NCBI GenBank assembly: GCA_002077065.1
Contig: NAJO01000005.1
Coordinates: 1,116,001 to 1,180,000 of the forward strand
Origin: Cryoendolithus antarcticus
Lineage: Eukaryota; Ascomycota; Dothideomycetes; Cladosporiales; Cladosporiaceae
Direction of reading: 5' to 3'
DNA: 64,000 nucleotides
Shown here piece by piece: positions 34,959 to 45,819 of the stretch (positions within the stretch are counted from its first letter, which is position 1; each line of letters begins with the position of its first letter). A model generated the notes under the pieces. That model was given only the letters and a program-made list of their open reading frames with translations. It was not told where the DNA came from and made no database searches. The position numbers were made by a program, and so were the translations under genes.

Positions 34959-36528
34959 ATGGCAGAAGTCAAGGGTGCCGACGTCAAGTACGTCGATGAC
35001 AAGCTCTACCCTGTTCAGACCAACGCCTCCGTCGACGAAGAGGTCATGAAGGAGTCAGCAGCGAAGTTCGACTACAGTGGTGCCCACGCAAAGACAGACC
35101 CCGCCGAATTGGCGCTTGTCCGCAAACTCGATCGATGGATCATGCCAATGTAAGGACCAGTGAACGACTTGTGAAGCCGGGCACCACTGACACACCCAGG
35201 TTGTGGCTGATGTATTGGCTCAACTATCTTGACCGCAACGCCATCGCCCTCGCACGCCTTAGCAGTCTCGAGGAAGATCTTGGTCTGACCGACACGCAAT
35301 ACCAGACCTGTGTGTCAATCTTGTTCGTCGGCTACATCCTTGGGCAGATCCCATCGAACATGCTCATCACTCGTATCAAGCCGTCTTACTACATGTCTGG
35401 CTGCATGGCCATCTGGGCGATTGTCACCTGCTGCACCGCCGCATCGAAGAGCTTCATCGGTCTCCTACTCACTCGATTCTTCTTGGGTGTCATTGAGGCT
35501 CCATACTACCCTGGTGCTCTGTACATCCTCAGCATCTTCTATACCCGTAAAGAGATTGCTACTCGGATCTCCATTCTCTATACGGGCAATATCCTCGCGA
35601 CCGCATTCGCCGGCTTGATTGCCGCCGGCATCTTTGCTGGACTTGAAGGCAAAGCCGGGCTCGCAGGCTGGCAGTGGCTTTTCATCCTCCAAGGCGCAGT
35701 CACCTTCGTCATCGCCGTCGGAGCCGCCTTCATCCTCCCGGATGACCCTTTGCAGACCAAGTGGCTCACACCGGAAGAGCGTCTGCTCGCCAACGGCCGC
35801 ATCGTCACAGACACTGTCGGTGCCTCCGAGAAGACCTCCGTCTGGCAAGGTCTCAAGATCGCTGCCTCGGACCCTAAGATCTGGCTCTTTGCGTTCATGC
35901 AGCACATGCATCTCGCCGCCAACGGCTTCAAGAACTTCTTCCCCACTGCTGTCAAGACTCTTGGTTTCACTGATACCATCACGCTGGTGCTCACTTGCCC
36001 ACCCTATCTGATTGCTGGCGGCGTCTCAATCTTATGGAGTATCTCCTCTGGTCGCTTCAACGAGCGTACATGGCATATCACCGGTGCAAAGGCCGTCGCG
36101 ATCTTCGGGTTCGTACTCGGCTGCGCCACAATGAACACCGCTGCGCGCTACTTTGCCATGTGTGTTTTCGCCATTGGCACGTACGCTGTCAACTCAATCA
36201 TCCTCGGCTGGGTGTCTGCGACTTGTGGGCAGACTAAGGAAAAGAAGTCTGTCAGTCTGGCTATTGTCAATACCATCGCCAACGCGTCATTCATCTGGAC
36301 ACCGGTAAGTTGCTTCGAGACTCGCTGGCGAAGAAGCACTCACTGACATGACTGTAGTATCTGTGGCCCAAGTCCGACGCTCCTCGCTACACTATTGCTA
36401 TGTCCTCCTCCGCCGGCTTCTCGCTGGCTTGCGCTGGCTCGGCTTGGATCATGAGGATTTGGCTGAAGAGATCGAATAGGAAGATCAGGATGAGCAACGA
36501 CGAGAGCATTCTAGCGTTTGCCTACTAG
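34959..36528 (+). CDS. MFS permease of the allantoate/anion-cation symporter family (DAL5-like)
   Basis: Three exons (34959..35149, 35200..36304, 36358..36528) give 488 aa. A plasma-membrane transporter with about twelve helices. The first helix carries the family signature MYWLNYLDRNAIALAR, followed by QTCVSILFVGYILGQIPSNM and RFFLGVIEAPYYPGALY. The cytosolic N-terminus is hydrophilic. A central loop (PDDPLQTKWLTPEERLLA) separates the two six-helix bundles. Family members carry allantoate, ureidosuccinate, vitamins or sugar acids, so the substrate is not fixed. Confidence 0.92.
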
Positions 36529-37103
36529 GGCGCAAGCGATTGAGCCTGAAATGAAGCGTGGATGCTGCTTAGAGCGTTGTGGATAGGCGATGCGAGGCGA
36601 GCGCCAGTACTGCAGCCACGCTGACAGCAGCTACGAATCATGTACATAGTACACACGAGTACATACGAGTCCTCCCTTGACACCGAGATTGCCACTATCG
36701 TGAAGTCATCGTGTTTTGCTGTTCCTTCATCTTCAGCAAGACTGCGGAAGTTCTATGTCGGCTCGTGCTAGGCCGTAAGATGACTATGTCTGACATGTTG
36801 CACGGCAACTGACGCTTTCCTCCTGCCGGCGTTTTATACGTGTGTTGAAGCTTGGCCGCGAGAACGAACCGGCTGCTGTCTCCCTTTCGTCTGCGCTCAC
36901 TTATAATCTCCCCTTCGCTCAATGGACCAGGAAAGAACACAGAGAATCCTCTACGGTCCATTGAGCCGCTATAAAATCAAGTACATTCTGCATTGCCTAG
37001 ACCACGGCTACTAGCAATCAGTGTACAGAGTTCGGCATGATCCCGTGAAGAAGTCTTCTGAACTGATGGGGCCTAGAGCACGAGCGAGTCCTCGCTGACA
37101 TCT
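36529..37103. other. Convergent intergenic region
   Basis: Between the stops of the permease and the WSS1 gene. Short ORFs only; nothing recognised. Confidence 0.5.
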
Positions 37104-38699
37104 TCAATCCCACCTCAACACCTCTCCTCCAATAAACCCTGCAGCCCTCCCCGTCTCAGCCGTGGAGGCGCTCATAGCGTTCCTGATTGCAGCACTGGAC
37201 TTGGCTCCACCGCAAACACCACATCTCCCCGCGTCGCCGGCGTTGATATAGCTACTGCCAACGCAGATCTCGCTCCGGCAGCGCCAATGGTTTGGCATCA
37301 ACTTTGGACGAAGTACGTGAGCGCAGGCAATGCAGGTGGGGCTGCTAAGTTCGTTAGTCATGGAACAGATCGGGCAGGTCGAGGGGTCTGGAGTCTCAGC
37401 AAGGGGAATGGTGGAGAGCGCAGTCGACCGGGCGGGAGATTCCGTGGCAAGACTAGTCGAAGTAGTAGTCGAGGCGGCATGCTGATCGGACGAGGCTGTC
37501 TTGGTCGAGCTCCGGGACGTGGAGGATTGAGGCTTGCTTGGTGCTGCAGAAGCGGCTGGAGGCGAGGGATTGTGGCCAGACTCTTCTGCTTCACTTTCCG
37601 TTTCGGAGTCCTCGTGCAGTGCTTTCTCCATGACTGGCCTCAAGCTTGCAGTAGCACTTTTGCTACTGGCCTTGTTGAGACGATCGGGTGATCTCGGCTG
37701 GGGCTGCGTGAGATCACTCTGCATTCTACGCAATTGGTCCATCTCCTCCCCGGCTCCCTCCTCATCTTCACCCTCGCCTTCATCTCCACAGACTCGCGTC
37801 ATGTTAGTGAACCCAGTCTCGTCCTGCTCGTACGTGAACTCGCCACCCTCGTCCTCTGTCTCACTGTCGCTCCCAACGTCGCTCGGTTCTTCCTTCACCG
37901 CAACGACCTTGGCAGCCCCAAACCTTGCCAATGCAGCTTGAGCTCTGAGCTCCCTCCCACGCTTGCTGTTCGCCACGCGAGGTTTTCCTGTCCCTCGCTT
38001 GCCACCAGCAGCCTCCAGAGCGCCGCGGACAAGCTCGTCGTCCCCGAGTGCCGCGCCCTCGCCATGCGTACCAAACTTCTTGGCAATACGTTTCTGCTGC
38101 CTCTCGGCATATGATACCTTCGGCCTCTCATCGGTGACATCTGCAGCACCAGCAGCGCCCCGCTTCCTCTTGCGGCCACGACGTCGGAAAGTACCGCCAC
38201 AGAGATGCTCTGGAACGTCCCCAGCTGCAGGCATACGATCGTTGGCGTAAGTACCAGTTATGAGCTCCTGGCCACGTCCCCAAAGTCCCTCGCCTAGGTA
38301 CTTGCGTGACCACAGCCCCTCCATCTCGGTGGCGTAGCCATTTCGAACTTGCCAGAAGTACTTTGAGTGATTCATCTGCTTGCAGTGTGCAAGCTCGTGC
38401 ATCATGACCATCTGCACGAACTTGAAGCCCAGCCATCGGCCGTTCTTGTTTTTGAGGACTAGCTCGATCAGTTCGCCGGCGTTGAAGTTGCGGCCGAGGA
38501 ATTCGTTGTTGTGCTCGTGCTCGGCAAGGGACATGACGGAGATGTAATTGGCCTTCATGACTGGGTAGCATTGTGCCGCAATACGGTTCAGGAAGTCTTG
38601 TGACGCTGCTTGGTCCGGGCCTGGAAGGGGCTTGATGAAGTTGATATTTGCGTTTGGCCGTTGCGTTCGCTCGTTGATACGCTGGATTCCGAGAGGCAT
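37104..38699 (-). CDS. WSS1: DNA-protein crosslink protease WSS1 (WLM domain)
   Basis: Single exon, 531 aa. A DNA-dependent zinc metalloprotease that degrades proteins crosslinked to DNA and SUMOylated targets. The WLM domain fills about 1-190 with the zinc motif HELAH plus a third His (His101, His105, His111). A long charged, Ser/Glu-rich disordered region follows; VKEEPSDVGSDSETEDEG could include SUMO-interacting or phosphorylation sites, which is inference. The C-terminus has Cys pairs (CPICSMTNELSSPTCIACAH and a second CRSEIC ... CGVCGG), resembling RanBP2-type zinc fingers. Confidence 0.92.
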   Translation of the reverse strand: MPLGIQRINERTQRPNANINFIKPLPGPDQAASQDFLNRIAAQCYPVMKANYISVMSLAEHEHNNEFLGRNFNAGELIELVLKNKNGRWLGFKFVQMVMMHELAHCKQMNHSKYFWQVRNGYATEMEGLWSRKYLGEGLWGRGQELITGTYANDRMPAAGDVPEHLCGGTFRRRGRKRKRGAAGAADVTDERPKVSYAERQQKRIAKKFGTHGEGAALGDDELVRGALEAAGGKRGTGKPRVANSKRGRELRAQAALARFGAAKVVAVKEEPSDVGSDSETEDEGGEFTYEQDETGFTNMTRVCGDEGEGEDEEGAGEEMDQLRRMQSDLTQPQPRSPDRLNKASSKSATASLRPVMEKALHEDSETESEAEESGHNPSPPAASAAPSKPQSSTSRSSTKTASSDQHAASTTTSTSLATESPARSTALSTIPLAETPDPSTCPICSMTNELSSPTCIACAHVLRPKLMPNHWRCRSEICVGSSYINAGDAGRCGVCGGAKSSAAIRNAMSASTAETGRAAGFIGGEVLRWD

Positions 38700-39174
38700 T
38701 TTGACGGGAGCAGCTTTCAGACTAGCAGGAGTCCTCTCTCGGATCGTCCTAAGAGGCTTCCTGTTTCGTTGTGATCACTCCGGCGTGTGCTATCCACGTG
38801 CCTTTCTCCACTCGCCACGCTCTCGCGGCATCAACGCGTAGCGTGCGTGTTGGCGACGTGACCTGTCGAACCGGAGGCTGCGAGAAAGAGAGAGTGCCAG
38901 GTTTGCGTTGAAGTTTGCCGCCACCCCCCTACGTTGTCGATAAACGCACGACTGGTGGATTAACATAAGCCGGCTGTCGTATGCTTAGGGCAATCGCGAT
39001 ACCCCGGACTTCGAAACAAGGCTCGGCCCATCATGCAGCCATGTGCACCTTATCCCAGTGGGTATCAAATGACGTCACAGCCCATCTCTGGTACATCAAC
39101 CTCTATTGTCGCAAGCCACATAAAATAGCCCTCCGTATTCCCTTTTCCCCTACAGTAGGGTAGTCGTGGCTACG
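38700..39174. promoter_or_regulatory. Divergent intergenic region
   Basis: A 475-bp region between the starts of WSS1 and the dienelactone hydrolase-like gene. No ORF of note. Confidence 0.4.
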
Positions 39175-40451
39175 ATGAACTCCTTCGATACGCCCTGGTT
39201 CCAACAGCAAGACCGCTCGTTCTTCAACACCCTCAACAAATCATCCAAAACACACATCCTCCTCACAGCCGAGACCGCAGACTTCGCCGAAGAAGTGACC
39301 CAACAATGGAAAGATGAGGGCTTCAATGTCGTCTATGTTCCCTTGGAAGGCTCTGGTAGTGCGGCGCAATATGTCGCACGAGTGAAGCAGGAGGGTGAAG
39401 CGCTAGGCGTGAGCGAGCAATACGCTGTTGTAGGTAGGAGGTGGAGATAAGAGGAATTGAGAAGCAGAGTTGCTAACTCGGCACAGCATTTGGTGACGCC
39501 GCCGCCCTAGTCCTCGAGTCCCATATCAAGCCCCAAAACCCAAAATGCTGCGCCCTAATTGCATACTACCCGAATGCGATACCGCCGCCCATGACGAAGT
39601 ATCCTGGCAGCATCCGTGTGATGATCCATCTCGCAGGCTCCGAGATAGGCGTCCGAACCACGCATGAGGTACTTGGCATCCAGTCAAGCAAGAAGAAGAC
39701 TGTGAAGAAACGCATAGATCCCGGTGCCGGCAACGGCGGTACGCTGAAGTTGGCCGCGAAGGCATTCACCTACGACTGCGAGTCCGGCTTCGCGGAACAC
39801 GACCTCGAAGAATTCAACGCCATCGCCGAACGCCTCGCTTTCTCCCGCAGCTTAGCCTGCGTAAAACGCGCGTTCCGGCTGGAGGAGAATCTGGACACCA
39901 TTCGTGACGAAATATCTGATCTGGCGCTAGACGCGGACGAGAACCCCAAACCCCTCACCGCACGGCTACACTCCACCTCTCACAGTCTCTTCGCTCCAAC
40001 GCTCAGCGGTGGAGCCGGCGCAAGTGCAATCACGGCGTTCTACCAAACGCACTACTTCCTCCCGCGCGGCGCGAAAACGCAGCTCCTCTCCCGCACCCTG
40101 GACGCCAGCCGGTGTGTAGACGAACTCTACATCTCGCTCACGCACTCCTGTGAGATCCCATGGCTGCTGCCGAATATTCCGGCGACCAACCGCAAGATCG
40201 AGATCGCTGTTGTGTCGATCGTATGTTTGCGGGGAGGCAAGCTTGAGAGCGAGCACGTGTATTGGGACCAAGGGAGCGTATTGATGCAGGCTGGGTTGAT
40301 AGATGTGAAGAACGTGCCGGAGGGGATGAAGAAGAAGGGTGTCAAGCGGTTGCCGGTTGTTGGGGCGGAGGGGGCGAGGGCTGCGAGACGGGGCAGTACA
40401 AGAGAGTTCAATTCGATGGTTGAGAAGAAGGGAGGGGAAGGGAAGAAGTGA
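39175..40451 (+). CDS. Degenerate dienelactone hydrolase fused to an NTF2/SnoaL-like domain
   Basis: Two exons (39175..39433, 39487..40451; 53-nt intron) give 407 aa. The N-terminal ~230 residues follow the dienelactone hydrolase pattern (QQWKDEGFNVVYVPL; later GSIRVMIHLAGSEIGV). Where the nucleophile elbow is expected the sequence is VGAFGDAAALV, with no Cys or Ser nucleophile, so it is probably not an active hydrolase. The C-terminal ~170 residues resemble the SnoaL/NTF2-like domain of fungal carboxymethylenebutenolidase-type proteins (FYQTHYFLPRG; ESEHVYWDQGSVLMQAGLID). The terminal residues are Lys/Arg/Gly-rich. Role unknown. Confidence 0.8.
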
Positions 40452-40864
40452 GCGTGTTACCAATGGCCGTGGTATGCGTTTCGGGTGTGGAGGGTCGGTG
40501 GACGTAATATATGTAATGTAACAGGTGGAGGTAATGGCAATGAGCCGCACATTTCGTGCGTCCTTTACCAACTGTTGCATTCGCTCACGCGTTCGCTACG
40601 CCGGCCTGTCCTCCACTCTCCGCAGACGCCGGGCGTATTTTTCGCCTGTTTCTCGCGCTTTGACTGCACACAGCGCGCCGGCTCGACATGAATACTCCCG
40701 CCATCCATCATCCGCCACCTCAAGCGAAACCCATCTCGACCAGATCTGCGCCAGAACGCCTTCGCTATGCATCCAGTCCATGTTCCGACTGTATGATGCA
40801 TTCCAGCGCCGTGATGCTACGGTTTGAAATCCACTCCTGCCTCGTTCTCGTCTTCACAGCCTCA
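40452..40864. other. Convergent intergenic region
   Basis: Between the stops of the hydrolase-like gene and eIF3e. No gene seen. Confidence 0.5.
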
Positions 40865-42245
40865 TCACCTCGCCACCGCAGCGCTCAAGACCTGCGTCCT
40901 GAAGAACCCGCCCTTCGTCCTCTCGATTACCTGCTGGTACACGCTGATAGGCGGGTGGTTCATGACGACAGTGCCGGCTTTGTAGTCGATCTTGGCATCC
41001 ACTCTTGTGTCGCGGATGAGGTTTACAATCCACTTCTCGCCTTCGTCGGCGCTGAGACCGAGGCGTGTGGAGAGGTCCCTGGATATGTATGTTAGTGAGT
41101 GTAACCGAGGCAATAAGGATAAGAGGAACGAACTTGATGTCAATCCTCTGATGGATCTTGCAATACGACTCCGAGATCAAGTGACGTGCGGCATCCAGAA
41201 ATGACTCCGAAAGCGACACTAGGAAGAAATCCGCCTTCAAAATCCCATCCGCCTGCGTCAAGCACTTCTGTGCCTCCTCAAAGTCGAAGTCCACATACAA
41301 CGCCTTGATGAACTGCGTCACTGGGTCGTTGTACTCGTACTGCTCCTGCCTCACAATCCTCACAAGATCCTTCAGCTGCTTCTGGTAGTTCCCGTACGCG
41401 AACCCGCCTTTGCCCGGTCGATTCCTGTTAGTAATGACCGCCGCAGCGAGGTATCGCAAGATCCACGGACATGAAGTCTGGATGCTGTTGATGTATGTTT
41501 GGCTGAAGAAGAGCTCTGTGAGTTGTTCTCGCGCAGGCTCGTGGTTGAACATAGGGAAAAGAGCCCAGTGAGCGAGCCAGGCGCGGTGTTGGAGTTGTGC
41601 GAGTGGGTTTGAGAAGAGGCGGGCGTCGATTGTGTCCTTCATTTTGAGGACCTCGTCGAGCGCGGACTCCCAATTTGTTGTCAGGATGTCTGAGGCCAGC
41701 TTTCCCCATGAAGCGGCGTTGACTTTGTCGTTGTCGCTGGAGAGAATTCGGAAGCGATAGAGGAGGTCGCCGGCCATGTTGTAGTCGCCACACGAGTACT
41801 GGAATTGGCCGTAGTCGTACAACTTGTTGACCATGTCGAGCGTCACGCCGTGGGTCTCCTCAAGGTACTTCTGATTTGCCGCTTTGTCTGAGCGGAGATT
41901 GTTGACTACGTCCGCGTCATCTAGCAGTGCCATGATCTTCTCGGTCTCCTCTTCGTACTGTGCGCGCTTCGCAAGGACATCTTCCCGCTTCTTGGTATAT
42001 TCTTGCGGTCGCTCGGATTGGTCGTTCAGTTGGGCATAGAGGTCGCCGACAAAGTCTGACATATTCGTCTGTTTGAGCAGGCCATACTTCATGCGGGTGA
42101 TGTAGGTGATGTCCTCGTCGTCGGGCGTCTCTTCTTCGAGGAAGTTCAACAGCGGGAAGACGAGGTGTCGGTCGAGGTTTGGGATGAGTTTGGGGAGGAG
42201 CGAGTAGTCCTGCGCGGGGCTGCTCTTGGATTCGGAGTCGGCCAT
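40865..42245 (-). CDS. INT6: Translation initiation factor eIF3 subunit e (INT6)
   Basis: Two exons (41134..42245, 40865..41078) give 441 aa. A core subunit of eIF3 in the cytoplasm, involved in 43S recruitment. The N-terminus [25 protein letters not shown] is characteristic. Helical repeats ([26 protein letters not shown]) lead into the PCI domain; the C-terminal winged helix is in exon 2 ([32 protein letters not shown]). The splice uses the donor GTTCGT and the acceptor CCAG and rejoins K-DLSTRLG; unspliced reading gives an unrelated tail. Length matches orthologues. Divergent from the mL49 gene. Confidence 0.95.
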
Positions 42246-42503
42246 GATTGCGGTGTTGAGGGTTGTGTTGTTGATTGTATGCGCCGTCACTCTCACCCAG
42301 CGGATCTTCAGGTGGGGTCCACAGTGAGGGCGGTGCTCGATTTTGCGTGAGCCAAAAGTTCGCCTTGGCATGGATTAAGGTTCGGGGAAGCCAGTGATAT
42401 GCAGACGACACAGAGATACATCTATCCGTGAGATGATCAACAAGACTCTAGCAGATCGCAGGACTTGATAGCATTCACCAAGCGTACACGATTCGTCAGC
42501 ATC
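42246..42503. promoter_or_regulatory. Bidirectional promoter region (eIF3e / mL49)
   Basis: Only 258 bp separate the start codons of two translation genes, cytosolic eIF3e and mitoribosomal mL49. Their promoters must overlap. Confidence 0.45.
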
Positions 42504-43148
42504 ATGGCATCAGCATTGGCCGCGCCGCTCATGCCATTCCTCCGCCCCATGCCCCTACCCCGTCCATCCACCATCCGATGTCTCCTCCGCTACTCGACTA
42601 GTGCGCCATGTCGGGCAGAAGGTACGGTTGAATGAGATCACGCAATAGAAAGCTTGAAACACTAACGAAGTGCAGACCGCAACCTCGCCGCCTCCCGCAC
42701 AGCTTCCCCGACCTATCCACCTCCCTCAATGCGCTCCAACCTCCGCCCAAAGGAGTCCCACGCCTCCCACCGGTCTTCTCACCCGAAGAAGACTCGCAAC
42801 TATCCTATCCGCGGCACCTCTCACCACCAGCCCGCCGCACCAAAATTGATCCCGACGCCCATCGCACCCCTAGCCGAGGAGCTGTGCGCGCCGAACCTAC
42901 CATACTTCGTAACGCGGACGCCGAGTAACGAGCTGCCGATTTATACGCTGCGAAAACGGGGCGGAAACATGCTGCTGACGAGGGTGAAGAAGATTGATGG
43001 AAAGATTGAGGATCTAAGGGATCAGCTGAGGGCGCACCTGGGGTTAGGGGAGAAGGAGGCGGTGATCAACCGAATTACGGGGCATGTTGTGTTGAAGGGG
43101 CATCATCGGCCGAAGGTGGAGCAGTTCCTGAGGGAGAGGAAGTTCTAG
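42504..43148 (+). CDS. IMG2: Mitochondrial large-subunit ribosomal protein mL49 (Img2)
   Basis: Two exons (42504..42621, 42676..43148; 54-nt intron) give 196 aa. A mitochondrial ribosome large-subunit protein. The N-terminal ~45 residues are Arg/Ser/Pro/Leu-rich as expected for a presequence. The mature domain carries LPYFVTRTPSNELPIYTLRKRGGN, MLLTRVKKIDG and GHVVLKGHHRPKVEQFL at the end, which match this family. The tail ends in EQFLRERKF. Confidence 0.92.
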
Positions 43149-43905
43149 ACTATCTTGCAGAACTGTTGACTTCTAGGCCAAGGGTAGGAACACTCGGACC
43201 CGATAGCTGCAAGAACCGTGTTGAGCCGTCCGCTCTACTATTGCACCCCTGGAGATTGACAGGAAGAGAACTCGGTGGTGCAGTGCCACGAAAGATGCGA
43301 ATGTCTCGATCTGAGGTCTGTCTGGCACAATGAGAAGGATGTGCAAGTATGATTGAACCTTCCTCCAGCACACTGGCGTTGAAGTGATGACATGCAGAAC
43401 CGCCAGAAGACTACCAGCACCGACCACAAACACGTCACGGGCCTCTATCGGATGCTATCTTATGGGACTTGCAGCCCGCCTGATCACTGCTGTAGATTCG
43501 TCGACAGCAGCTCAGGGCGTCTTGGACATTGCAGAGAGATCGCGGCAGTACAAGCGCGAACCAGGGAGGACCTGCTCATAAGCATGTAACAACATGGCTG
43601 ATTTGCATCTGCATCTCCATCAAGAGCACTAAGAGGTCACATGCTTTCCGTAGCCCTTCGAACTGGCTTCTCACAGAGGCAGGAGCCTGTCAATCTACTA
43701 CCATGACCTGGTGGATAGCAAGCTTAAGAGAATTGAGATATCCGGGAGGACACTCACTCACAGCCTCACTAATTCACTGTCACATGCTCAGCAAGTCATT
43801 CTACCGCTTCTATAAGTTCACTCTCCCTTCTTCCTCACACTTCCTCTACTACATCCACCTCCTTCCTCTACGACTAACCTTAAGAAACCTCAAACACTAC
43901 TCAAA
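43149..43905. other. Intergenic region
   Basis: About 760 bp with domainless ORFs. The last 100 bp before 43906 is C/T-rich and probably the promoter and leader of the next gene. Confidence 0.5.
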
Positions 43906-44372
43906 ATGTATACCAAAATTACCGAGAACGATCGCAAGGTTATGGCAACCGCATGGCTGTGCATGAAGACTGAGCCTCAGGTGAAACTGTCCACAATCCC
44001 CCCTTCAGCTTGGAAACGGGCTGAGCTGAAATTCTCTAGATCGACTACGCACTCCTAGCCCAGCACATGGGTTGGAAGAACGCCCGCGTGGCTTCAGTGT
44101 CTTTCGGGCCTGTCAAGAAGAAATTCATGGCTAGTATTGGACAAGGTGGGGCGAATCAGGGCACGACTAAGAAGGGGAATGGGAAGAAGGGCAAGAGGGC
44201 GATTGAGGAGGTTGAAGCCGGGGAGGATGATGACGAAGACATTATGGAGCCGAAGGTGAAGAAGGGGAGGAAGGTCAGAGGCGATGAGGCGGAGGGAAGC
44301 GAGACTGAGGAGGGGAATGGGAAGGGACAGGGAGGGGTTGACGTGAAGGCTGCGGGCGGTGAGGAGGACTAA
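43906..44372 (+). CDS. Small charged protein, possible DNA-binding N-terminus
   Basis: Two exons (43906..43980, 44040..44372; 59-nt intron, phase 0) give 135 aa. The N-terminal 55 residues look like a small helical domain (YALLAQHMGWKNARVASVSFGPVKKKF) of the kind seen in many short fungal proteins with Myb-like or similar DNA-binding folds. The rest alternates Lys/Gly-rich and Glu/Asp-rich low complexity with basic patches (KKGNGKKGKR, KVKKGRKVRG), which suggests a nuclear location. Function unknown; the resemblance is weak. Confidence 0.7.
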
Positions 44373-44613
44373 GTGAAGGCGACTGAGTGAAGGCGGGCGA
44401 AGGATGTCCTAGGCAGGACTGGCAGTGAGCGAGGCGTGAGAGAGCTCACTAGCTACGTCCGTGAAATGCGTGTCGGTTGATCTGGATTAGGAAATGGACG
44501 CATATGCACCTAGAATCAGCTGCCTATGGTCTGTGCACAGCTGACTTGCATCGCCTTCTCTATGCAACCTCTACCCCTTCTCTATTGTCGGACCTCTTAC
44601 TAGCATACTCGAC

Positions 44614-45606
44614 ATGGCTGCCTCTCGCCCTATCATGACCTCGCTTAACGGGGACAACTCGTGGCTCTTATCCTTTCCGCATCCGCCAGCAGAGCACAAG
44701 GAGTCTGGGAAGGCTTACTATCACATTGTCTTCGAGCCATGGCTTCACGGCCCATCTAGCACACTCAGTTCATGGCTCATTCATCTGAGTCTGCCTGGCA
44801 TACCTTCTGTCTTGACCCCGTCAGATCTCGAAGCACTGATACAAGATATCGAACTAGCAGCCGGAGTACACAAGACCAACACAGGCAGTAACGATCACAG
44901 CGCCATTGATGCCATACTGCTCGGCTTCCATTACAATGATCATGTGCACGAGCCGACACTAAGGCTCCTCGACAAAAGGATACCGGTGATCGCTACTCCT
45001 GATGCCGCCGCCGTCGTGAAGCCTTGGTGTCACTTCGACACTGTCACTACATTCACCAACCTCGCCAGCGGTTTCGATCCTGCCTCCTGGCGATCGGCTC
45101 CCTCAGGATGCTTACCTTCGTGGCTGAATCTCCTGCGTTTTCCTGGACACCACGAGCTCAACTACTGCTTGTTACTCGTCTGGTCGCATCTTGAGCAAGG
45201 CAAAGAGCGGCATGAAGCTATTCTGCAGTCACCTCATGGCCTGCGTGAGATACCAGACCAACTCCAAAGCTTCTTTGACGCCGAGCCTGCTGTTGAGAAG
45301 CTCGCTTTGCTACACGGCCTCAAGGAAAGTTACGCGATAGGTCATCAGAACACTTTTGGCGCCATAGCGGGCCTGGCATTGCATCGTGCTGCAGGTGATC
45401 CCAAGTATTGGGTGACATCGCACAACTCGCCGTTGCTGTACAGTGGTGCATTGATGCGCATGCTCTATGTCCATGACACGCCTCGTACTATTGACTGGGC
45501 TATGGAGCAGGAGGCTTCAGCTCTGAGCTCTGAGCAGAAGGTCAAGGGACTCATGAAGCCCAACGTGATCGACGTCGAGAACGGTGGTCGTCTTGTCCTG
45601 GTTTGA
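44614..45606 (+). CDS. Metallo-beta-lactamase-fold protein B (degenerate)
   Basis: Single exon, 330 aa. It shares the layout of protein A at 28566: a short N-terminal strand pair, a FEPWLHGPSSTL segment matching the usual IDPWL position, and LLGFHYNDHVHEPTLRLL where HxHxDH would stand. Here the motif keeps DHVH and an upstream His but with altered spacing. A later HNSPLLYSG replaces the usual third-ligand region, so metal binding is doubtful. No signal peptide. Function unknown. Confidence 0.75.
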   Translation: MAASRPIMTSLNGDNSWLLSFPHPPAEHKESGKAYYHIVFEPWLHGPSSTLSSWLIHLSLPGIPSVLTPSDLEALIQDIELAAGVHKTNTGSNDHSAIDAILLGFHYNDHVHEPTLRLLDKRIPVIATPDAAAVVKPWCHFDTVTTFTNLASGFDPASWRSAPSGCLPSWLNLLRFPGHHELNYCLLLVWSHLEQGKERHEAILQSPHGLREIPDQLQSFFDAEPAVEKLALLHGLKESYAIGHQNTFGAIAGLALHRAAGDPKYWVTSHNSPLLYSGALMRMLYVHDTPRTIDWAMEQEASALSSEQKVKGLMKPNVIDVENGGRLVLV

Positions 45607-45819
45607 GGGAAAGCTTGCCTCGGAGCGTGGGCTTATATAGTTCGAGCACATATATGCAAGTTGATTTGCGTCCGAACTTGGCGACCTTTGTTGCCTGTTC
45701 AGGGAACAGATTAACCGACAGACACTTTCTGGGTGTAAACCCCATTCTCTTGGCGTTGAAGTCAAGTCATCTCAAAGCACTTGCCACATGGAGGTTGACA
45801 TGCCACACTCTAGCATCGC

